A model generated the notes under the pieces. That model had not been told where the DNA came from and searched no databases. It worked only from the letters and a program-made list of their open reading frames with translations. From NCBI GenBank assembly GCA_023014365.1, contig JAEBUN010000040.1, positions 62,001-126,000 on the forward strand: a DNA stretch of 64,000 nucleotides, written 5' to 3'. The position numbers and the translations under genes were made by a program. The stretch is from Lepiota brunneoincarnata (Eukaryota > Basidiomycota > Agaricomycetes > Agaricales > Agaricaceae). Below, piece after piece: positions 55,665 through 64,000 of the stretch (its first letter is position 1; each line of letters starts with the position of its first letter).

Positions 55665-58230
55665 TATTGATGTAAAACCAGGCTGATAAGTGTGTACATT
55701 CTCAGTGACGAGAACTAATATAGGGGGGGAGGGAAGAGGGTGGAAGAGAGGAAATGAATGTTGTGGGTGATCGAATTAACGCATGATTGTCGGGGGATTC
55801 CACTCCTATCCAACTAGACATCTTGCTGGGGTGTTAATGCCTGACCATCAACCCCCTCTGTTCGAAGATCTCCTTGCTGAACCACGTCACTAAGTTGTAA
55901 TGCCGAGATCTCCCGCGAAATTAACGACTGTGATATTCTGCAATTTGCTTCCCGGAGATGGATAATCAATCGTGTCCCCTGACGGCATACCTTGATCAGC
56001 GGAAAACAGTTAATTAGAAAACAGTGCTTACACAAAAGCAGTCCGTGACTGCAATCCACCTAACAAAGATGAGATAGTTCCAGATTTTGGGGTTGAACGA
56101 CCTACGGTGTCCAGTCTACTGCGGCTAAGAAACTAGAGTCCCTGAAAGGAGCTAGAGACACGACCTGTAAAGTCGCGAATAGGTTTATAACTATTTACCC
56201 ATTATGAGACGACACAAGAGGATACACCAAGCACTTTACCAAAGATTCTGGATGTTTGGCGTCGTTGTAAATGAGCTGCCCTCGCTCATACTGTTAAAGA
56301 AAGGAGGCGGGCTCACGGAATGATGAACAATGTTCCGTCACGATAGAACAGGTAGACAATTGGTGTATATCTCCTTATATGAGCCAGTCTTTGGCGCGGC
56401 GACTGCTCTGAGCCTCCAGCTTCCTTAAGAGACTGATAGAGCTTGAAGAGGGTCAGGAGAACGAAAATCACTAAATAAGCAAAGTTGGCTAGAGGTATAA
56501 ATAGGGCCAGAGTATCATACATACCTGAGTTTGCAAACCGGTAGATCCTTTTCAATCTTAGTACTTCCATTCCTGTTAGGATGTAGGGTACTCACGTGGC
56601 TGCAGAGATCAGTCTGCGTATCAGCAAAAATACTGCGGTGGCAGGGTCGTCTGAGAAGCACCCATGTAATGGCATTCCATCGATCATGGTCCCGGGCCCC
56701 CACATAATCTGGTTTATCAGCACGACTACAATGCCAAGCTGATTAGATACTTAGTGATTTGATACACAGTGGATCTTCAAATCATAGGACACACGAATAA
56801 TTCCACTGTTCCAATTGCAAACATGAGATGGGACGTTTGAACTATCAAATTTGAGAAAGAACGCACCAACTGTTATAAAGACTAGAAGGAAGGTAACTAC
56901 TCAAAAGCTCAGCACAAAAATTCGGGTTGATCTCCAGGACCAATTACCTTTGAGGTCTTTGGCCCACAGTGCGCGGAGCCGCAAAACCAATAATGTCTTG
57001 AACATTGCATGCAAGATTACGGTCAACAACCTGGAATATGCATAGTGTCACTTCCATCCGGATGCCTTGGGTACTTACAATCCTGTAAGCCAACCAGAAG
57101 CAATGCAGCTATATCATGAAGTCAATCCGCTCAGAAAAGGTGAACATGAATATTCAAGTGGCCAATATCTTACAACTGGTGAATGAATTATGTCAGAAAG
57201 ATTCAAAACGATAGCCGGATTAACTAACGCACCAAAGCCGAGAGGTGTGTTCTTTGGTGGGCTGAAATGCCACAATGGATCAGATATAAGCGCACGCAAG
57301 GAGAACTTGATGCCCACTGAGACTACTGAGTCTGATTCTTGTCAGTTGTTTTGTTGAAGAAAGGGGGAACCAGATACTTACATCAAGTAAAGGAGGGCAC
57401 ACGCGCGAAGCAAGGTATAAATGACCCGTACCAATGACCATGGTCCACTGCGCAACATTAGTGTGAAAATGTTGGTAGGCGAGATGGGCCATAAAATTCA
57501 CCGATGGATGCAGACAATCTGTGGCTACCTGAACGGCGGAGCAGGCGGATATAGTTTGTTACTCACTTCCCGTGGAAGCATATACAATGATTCATAGACG
57601 AAGAAAGTCGTTGCTGCATCTAATAGAGTATTGTGTTAATTGTTCAGTATCCCGCCGGTAGTGGCAGTGAAAGCAATACAGGTGAAGTAACCACTCAGTC
57701 GTGTAACTTCGAGATCAAGTATAAAGTCATACACTGTGACTCCGAAGTCAGCCATATTTCCGTGGGAGGACTATGGCTAATAGTATGGGGATGGGTCTAC
57801 GCCTTGCTTGGGCTGTCTCCACTCACTTTTAAATGACTAGCCTCAACGATAACCCACGATGTTAACACTTGGTAGTACGATGGGCCCGGAGGCCGCTCAG
57901 CCGAATGCCCTACTTCGGTTGGTTTCAAGAAGGCTCAAATCATGGCAGATGGCATTTATACATATCAGTTCTGTATTCTAGTCAACCCGATAGATAGGGA
58001 GATATCTATCACTTCCCGAGGAGAGTGGAAAGGGCCCTTACTGGAGGGCTGGTGGGAATAAACTAATGAATTTGAATGGTTCAGTCTCGTTCAGGCCATT
58101 CGCCTTCCGTGATAAGGCCTCTTTGTGAGCCACTTTCCCCTAAGATTCTGGGGACCTACTTGAACAACATGCTTCATGCGACGCCCATAGATCACAGATC
58201 TAGGGGCCCTACCATATTTGTACCACCCCC
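55665..58230. repeat. segmental duplication, copy B (partner 50735-53350)
   Basis: Carries DUF6533-like copy 5 and flanks collinear with the block at 50735-53350. Small insertions and deletions are scattered through introns and spacers. Confidence 0.75.
55814..57755 (-). CDS. DUF6533-like membrane protein, copy 5
   Basis: ATG at 57755 (MADFGVTVYDFILDLEVTRL). With the same intron 1 as in copy 4, exon 2 reads YAATTFFVYESLYMLPRE, followed by the short exon (VCIH) and an exon around 57440-57390. The exon LRLRALWAKDLKG lies near 56990-56950. The exon RYTPIVYLFYRDGTLFII ends near 56313. The last exon reads GTRLIIHLREANCRISQSLI to 55814. It is the partner of copy 4 in the 2.6-kb segmental duplication. 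The predicted fold is a membrane protein with helical segments; receptor-like function is only suspected. Full-length integrity could not be confirmed by hand. Confidence 0.58.
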
Positions 58231-59345
58231 GATGAGATAGGTCTATACTTGCTTGCAAGTGTATTGCGAGTGGTGGACGAGGGGTGGAAGGTGATGTTGG
58301 AACGCAAATGCGTATCAGGGTCGTGGACCCACAATCGTCTTGGATACGGAGCATTCAACAGCCTCGGGTTTTTATCAAACGCGTGCCTTAGCTTTATATT
58401 CCTTCCCATTGTAGCGCCTTTATGGCTTCCCCCTTATCCTTTTACCACGTAGGTACATAGTTTACGGACACCTCCCTCAGCACTCGCACGTTTACGGGTA
58501 ACTGAGTTTTATTGTCTCTTACAGGGGAGTGGGGCAAACGAAGTAGCGTGAGTGCATAGGTTGATACTCGAGCTTTTGTGTGATCGTAATAGCAGCGCGA
58601 GTCCCGATTAGACCTATCACCCCTGCATGATACTCATTACCCACCCAGACCCCAGAACTGCCATTCGACTTCTTCTTATAACCAGCGGGAGCTTAGAGCG
58701 CTATGATTAATATTCAAGGCGAGGAGCTCGCACCAGCTTCAGCTCTCAAATTGCTGTTGTCATCGAAATTGACGTTATGTTGAACCCACCTCGTGCCAGA
58801 GACTGCGCGCTAATAGGGTTAGAGCTCTACTTCAAACAGTTGTCCCCGTCTCTCCCATGTTTATAACGTTTATCGCTAGGTTGCGTGCCACGCACTCACA
58901 GATATCCTGGCTCGACAGGGTTCTGCCAGGTAGTCAAGAGGACGTTGGGCCATCTTAGCACGGAGTCCTTCTGGTAAGCAAACAAAACACAAGATCAAAC
59001 ATTGGCCATCATGATGCTTGCAAATTTCAGCGGTGTTCGCAGTTGCGCCCGTTTTGAAGAGGCACCTCAGCTTTTGGCTAGAGACAGCAAGGACTGGAAA
59101 GCTGGAGTAGTTGTGCCCGTTTCCGGTTTAGGCAGGGGTCGTGTTTAAAAGGTGGATAGTTAGATCTAAGTGTTCTACTGTTCGGTTCGTTTGAGCACTG
59201 AAGCAGAATCCAGGCTTTGGTGCGATGCTGGCTATGGACGTGTTTTGGTGGTGGTGCTGGGAGCTTACAGTGATTAACCCTTTTCTAGGACCATCACTAC
59301 GTAGTGTCATTTGTGGGAAGGCCAACCAACTCCCAGCACTCTCAT
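58231..59345. other. no gene recognised
   Basis: About 1.1 kb between copy 5 and the BTB locus. Position 58950-59090 resembles 48380-48530, and 59280-59345 begins the duplicated intergenic block. A plus-strand open frame at 58249-58452 has no domain. Confidence 0.4.
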
Positions 59346-59837
59346 TCAGGCAGTATCCGGGAAGCTGCGAATATATCTAATCATAGCATCAGCACATACT
59401 CGCCTGAGTTCTGATTGATTTGATGAGATAGGATGATATTTATGATTGCATGCGGTGTGTAATCCCAGAATCTCGCTTCGTGAGACAAGCGTGGAGAGAA
59501 CCCTTGCCGGGGGCATAAATAGTAGTCGGCTCAAATAGCTTCGAGCTCGTTTGCTTAGGTCGGTCAAATTCAACGAGGAAGCCTTGTCATGAATATGTAG
59601 GTCGATTGCCAGCGTAAGGTCTAGGGTATGACATTGTGAGTGGCGGATACTGCCTCCGCTCAGATACCAATTGATACAGGCTACCACGATTGACCCTGCC
59701 ACACGATGCCGCTTACGGACCTGCACAGGATACAAGTCCAGAATACGACACCCGTACCGTATCTTGTTCGCTGTCCATTGATAATGAGTAAGTGCTTGGT
59801 TCCTCAGTTCTTCCACCTTCGGATTGAGCTCGAACAA
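59346..59837 (-). pseudogene. duplicated exon remnant of unknown gene
   Basis: Open frame beginning FELNPKVEELRNQALTHYQW whose first 60 residues are shared with 55260-54974. It sits just downstream of the BTB gene and could be a broken 3' exon or an old BTB-family copy (compare PKEFLEEMRTKVMSDYNLA in the BTB gene). No stable identification. Confidence 0.3.
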
Positions 59838-59908
59838 ATACTTTTTTTCGTGTAGTCATACAGAGAGTGATACTAGAGGCGGCTATCCGAACATGGCACA
59901 TCGATATC

Positions 59909-61292
59909 CTAACTACTACTACACAGCATCAATGACAAATGGTGATCGTAGGATGCGACGTTTGGAGTTCGCGGACTGACGGGCCGCGGCAAGACGTGGT
60001 CTGAAAAGAATTCCACCAAACCCGCATCAAACCTTTCTAGAAACTTATCTACACTCTGGCGTGCTTTCTCCACTCCGCATTTCTGCCGACGAGGGCAAGC
60101 CAAGTTGTAATCCGACATTACTTTGGTCCTCATTTCCTCCAGAAATTCCTTTGGCCCATCAAAGGCACGATTCCCTGCCAGACTCTTACCGACGCGGTCC
60201 CATTCTGAACGAAGATTTCTGGAGGATTGGCAATCGCAGTCGCTTCCGATGATAGGCATGGACGGTAGGAGATCTCGAAGGGAGCTGAGTCCATGGAACC
60301 CACGATATAGGCAGATCTTCTGTGCATCTGTCAGTGGATCCAACGGATCCCACCAAATTTGACACAGTGATTCTTGATTAAATGGGAACAAATCGATGGG
60401 GTTACCGCGCACTGTCGGAGAGAGGCTCCATTCAACGGAACACAGGAACGCATAATGGGCTCTGGCCTTCAATTGGACGTTACCAACCGAGTCAGCGAAA
60501 CTGAGCACTTTGCTCAGCTGGCCTGCTGAATTGGTATCACCAAATCCTATATGGGCGTCGGATCCTGGGCTATGGATCGTCTTCAGGAGTACATTTTCGC
60601 AGGTCTTCAAAGTGGATGTCCAACCACACTCCATTGACACTCGCACCAAGTATTCAACTGTCTCGTTTGGTAGCTGGGGCTCGGGATGGCGCAGGCCGCC
60701 ACCCCGGTCGTTCGGAGAACGGGGCCCACGTGGGCAGAGCTTGGAGTCAAGCATCCTCCTTGCCCACTCCTCGATTTTGTCGCACTCATACTTGTGAGCG
60801 AGTGACCCAACGTGTGCGAACCCTTTCTCATCAAATATTTCACGCTGAGTTGTTCCTTGACTGAGTTCATTGAGCCTAATGTAGTCGCTCGTCAGAGGTA
60901 AGGGATAGCTTCCCCATCAGGGGCACAAATCGGAAGAATGGCTGACCCTGCATACAAAACCTGACACCAGTCTCGAAATGCCTCAACGGAATCATCGCAC
61001 AGAATTGGGTGATCATCACTGCCCCCATCTTCTGCTTCTGCGGTATTTGATTGTGGTAGCGAAAACATGTTGCGAAAGAAGGAGGAATGTCGGCGGAGGG
61101 TGCTACGATGGAGCTGAAGGGATAAGATAGGGAGATGGATCTCATTAGTGTGTCGAGAGCACAATCTACGGCCAGACTTGACCTTGGACTTGATTCACTC
61201 ACATTAAAGAGATAGTTCTCAACCTGAATTACGTAGCTACCATCTTCAAAATAGTACAGTTCGTCGTGGATCGGTCCAGTTGGTGTATCCAT
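59909..61292 (-). CDS. BTB/POZ domain protein
   Basis: Three exons join in frame: 61292-61203, 61113-60947 and 60908-59909, giving 418 residues. The second intron is only 38 nt but restores the frame (LYAG-YPLPLTSDY). The N-terminus is a fungal BTB domain: HDELYYFEDGSYVIQVENYL, then LHRSTLRRHSSFFRNMFSLP, then DDHPILCDDSVEAFRDWCQV, with AHKYECDKIEEWARRML closing the fold. The C-terminal 260 residues (LFPFNQESLCQIWWDPLDPL ... CLYRGFHGL) form the poorly characterised region common in Agaricomycete BTB proteins. BTB domains mediate dimerisation and Cullin-3 adaptor contacts, but the target here is unknown. It is apparently intact and lies between DUF6533-like copies. Confidence 0.85.
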
Positions 61293-61678
61293 GACAGTCC
61301 AATTGGAAATGGATGTAGGGTTGAAGTCAATACCGGAAGGTGAAAGGTGATGATGATGTATATTCAGGAGAGGAGACAACAGCGGGGTGGGGAGTAAATG
61401 GACAAGGTACCTGCATGTAAATTATAGGCAGATAGCCTACCCTACAACATGGCTTCCATGAGGCAGTCAGGTGCTTCGGGTACTAGCATTTCGTCAGTTT
61501 GCCGAAGTCACTATTTCTGGCACGCAAGGAAACCAGAGCCTCCTACATAAGGCAATAAGATTAGAAGTCTTCCCAGAAGTTAGAATTTCAAGACCCCTTG
61601 TAGCCTGGACCTTGATGGTCGTGCCGACATATCATACTGAAAAGTGGATACGATGGTGGTAGGATGGTATATATTTGG

Positions 61679-63661
61679 CTATGTGCGCAGGCGCGGCTCC
61701 TCTATTATATCATCCTGGGGGGGTAATTCCTGATTATCGACCCCATCTGTGTGATGACAACTGACTTGCTGAGCTGCGTTATTCAATCGCAATTCCGAGA
61801 GTTCCCGCGAGATCAACGACTGTGTCATCCTGCAATTTGCCTTGCGGAGATTTATGATCAGTCGCGTCCCCTGTCCCAATGCCTCAATCAGTGTGAAAGT
61901 TCAATAATTAGAAATCAGGACCTACACAAAAGCAGTCGATGACTGCGATCCACCTAACAGGAGATGAGATACTTCTAGATTGTGCAGATAAGCAGCCTAC
62001 GGTGTCCAGTCTACTGCAGCTAAAAAGCCGGAGCTACTCGAAGGTGCTATAGACATCGCCCCTAAAACCGTGAGCAAGCCCACAACTGTATACCAATAAT
62101 GAATCTAGAAAAAAACGATAAATCGACTGCTTACTAAAGATTCTGTATGTTTGATGTCATAATAAGAGAGCTGTCTTCGCCGGAATAGTTAGGGAAAGAT
62201 GCGAACTCACGGAATGATAAAGAGTGTCCCATCACGATGGAACAGGTAGATGATCGGCATATATCTCTTTATATGAGCCAATCGTTGACGTAGCGGAGTC
62301 CCCAATGGCCCTGCTTCTTTAATGGACTGATAAAGCTTGACGCCGGTCAGCAGAACAAAGATCACTGAACGAGCAAGATTGGTTATAGGTATTATATGGT
62401 CTGTGTAATGAATATCAAACCTGAGCTTGCAAATCGGTAGATCCTTTTCAAATTTAGTACTCGCACTCCTGATAGAATGGAAGGTACTAACGTGGTCGTG
62501 GAAGCCAGCCTTTGTATCAGCGAAAATACCACAATTATACGATCATCCGAGAAACATCCGTGCAGTGGGAGTCCACTAATTGTGTATTTGGGTCGCCATA
62601 TAATCTCAGTTATCAACACGTCTATAACACCAAACTGATTTGCCAGATTTTTAGTAACCGACTATCATAATGAACCAAGAGATAACAGGACACACCAGTA
62701 ATTCTACTGTGCCAATCACAAGCATGAGGTGAGAGTTAAGATTTTGGAACTATAATAATTGAGAGAGAAAACACACCAACTGTTATGCAAACGAGAATGA
62801 AAGTGACTGCCATAGCTCAGAGTAAGGATTCAGGTTGATTTTCGTGACCACTTACCTTTCAAGTCTTGTGCCCATAATGCACGCACTCGCAAAACCAGTA
62901 ATGCCCTGAGCATCATGTGCAATATAATGGTCAACAGCCTGGAATACATCAACTTGGTTCTTTCAAGATCCGTTACGAACTTACAACCCCATAAGCCAAC
63001 CGGAAGCAATACAGCTGTGCCATAAAACATGTTCACTCAGACCAACTGAACATGAACCTCGTAATAACTTACAACTAGTGATAAAGGTCTTCGATCGGGA
63101 GCAGCAAATATGATAGCCAGATTAACCTACCGAGGCGGAGAGATATGTTCGACGAGTGGATGAATCGTTACATCACGTCAGAGATAGGTGCGCAGGAGAG
63201 GATGCTAATTCCCACTGAGGATAAACGTCCTAATTTCTGTCAACCGATTTGTTGGTGAAGGAGTGAGGACTAAGGTATTTACGTCAAGCATAGGAGGGTA
63301 CTTGTGCGAAGCAACATGTAGATGATCCGGATTGGCGACCAGAGCCCACTGCTCGACATTAATGAGAAAATCTTTGAAGGAATCATTCATGAATTCTCAG
63401 AAATTACCGATGAATGTGGGCAACCTATGGCTCCCTAAGCGAAGGAGAAGGCAGATGCAATTCACTGCTCACTTCTTGTGGAAACATATATAGTGAATCA
63501 TAGATGAATGAAGCCAGTGCCGCATCTGACAGAGCACTGCGTTAGCTGTTCGATACCCGGGAGATGATAGCAGTGAAAGCAATACAGGTGAAATAACCAC
63601 TAAGTCGTGTAATTTCGAGGTCAACCTTGAAGTCATCCGGCGTGAGTCCATTATCGGCCAT
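61679..63661 (-). CDS. DUF6533-like membrane protein, copy 6
   Basis: Exons verified in phase: 63661-63586, 63525-63473, 63424-63408 and 63351-63283, reading MADNGLTPDDFKVDLEITRL, then YAALASFIYDSLYMFPQE, VAHIH, and SGLWSPIRIIYMLLR. This is a close match to the DUF6533 pattern at the start of these seven-helix proteins. Intron 1 has a good branch site (CTAAC). Later exons contain LTIILHMMLRALLVLRVRAL (about 62930-62870), EIIWRPKYTISGLPLHGCFS (about 62620-62560), VFSLIQRLAS, an exon ending DGTLFII near 62215 and the last exon RLIINLRKANCRMTQSLISR to 61679. The fifth exon phase is unresolved. It is the best preserved member of the family here, probably a plasma-membrane protein. Confidence 0.65.
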
Positions 63662-64000
63662 ACTCCTGTGAAGGCGGTATTGTGAACGGGATGGGGATTC
63701 GACTGTGTCTTGCTGCCCTGAGTCGCTATTAAATAACCGGTCGAAACGATAGCCCAAGCATGCACCGTCCATAGATGGATTGGCATCTGATCCTCCGTTG
63801 TAAAACTCTTTGCTCGGGTAGGGCAATCCATGATGTGATCGCCAGGTAGTGTGATTGGTGTCAAGGCTGCTCAGCTTCCGATGCCCCGTTTTGGTTGGTC
63901 CCAGGAAGCTTCAAGTCATGGTACTATAGCATTTGTGTGTGTTAGCCCAACCTTCTAGCCAAATCGATGGAATGGGATGTATTTTTATCGTTTTCTCGTG
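63662..64000. promoter_or_regulatory. upstream region of DUF6533-like copy 6
   Basis: Contains the block found upstream of other copies (GCTCAG...CCGTTTTGGTTGGTCCCAG near 63865-63910, compare 52975-53010 and 57895-57930). Conservation across paralogues suggests duplicated promoter sequence. No specific element was identified. Confidence 0.4.

Overview
The window looks like a transposon-dense region of a filamentous basidiomycete (Agaricomycete-type) genome. The basis is short GT-AG introns, a hAT transposase, Ty3/gypsy and Copia retrotransposons, a CACTA/Tnp2 element, a fungal BTB gene and a family of seven-helix DUF6533-type membrane-protein genes. No rRNA, tRNA or CRISPR array was recognised. 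All identifications come from reading motifs and exon phases by hand; no database search was run.

Layout. (1) 1-3033: the 5' part of a hAT transposon on the minus strand, with a 30-bp minisatellite inside one transposase intron. It interrupts (2) 3034-13298: a Ty3/gypsy element, here Gypsy-1. Gypsy-1 has sense gag-pol genes broken by two TGA codons, followed by two apparently intact multi-exon genes on the opposite strand (one with a Gal4-type Zn2Cys6 cluster), then its 3' LTR. The palindrome TAAGCTTA occurs at least 21 times across Gypsy-1, in coding, intronic and LTR sequence. (3) 13299-26400: a Copia element cut into pieces by Gypsy-1, by a complete chromovirus (Gypsy-2, 14153-24117, TSD ATTAT) and by a 1.85-kb TG...CA element (TSD AAATG). 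Gypsy-2 itself carries a 229-bp MITE, a solo LTR (TSD ATATC) and a second Gypsy-1 LTR. (4) 26700-30594 and 46732-64000: decayed and possibly intact copies of a DUF6533-like gene family, one BTB gene and duplicated intergenic blocks. A candidate hammerhead ribozyme lies at 28082-28137. (5) 30595-46728: a 16.1-kb CACTA element (TSD CAT) inserted into an exon of one DUF6533-like gene. It carries a Tnp2 transposase, several companion genes, a solo LTR placed exactly 5 bp inside its left end, and a small LTR element whose only gene encodes a KH-domain protein.

How the parts relate. Most retrotransposon pol genes are dead, largely through CGA-to-TGA changes of the kind expected from CpG deamination. 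By contrast, the two antisense genes of Gypsy-1, the KH gene, one CACTA companion gene and the BTB gene read through with clean splicing. The strongest candidate for a new system is Gypsy-1: a retrotransposon that carries its own Zn2Cys6 protein gene and a very dense set of one short palindrome. This resembles in layout the sequence-specific anti-silencing arrangement known for VANC proteins and VANDAL transposons of plants. The functional link is inference.
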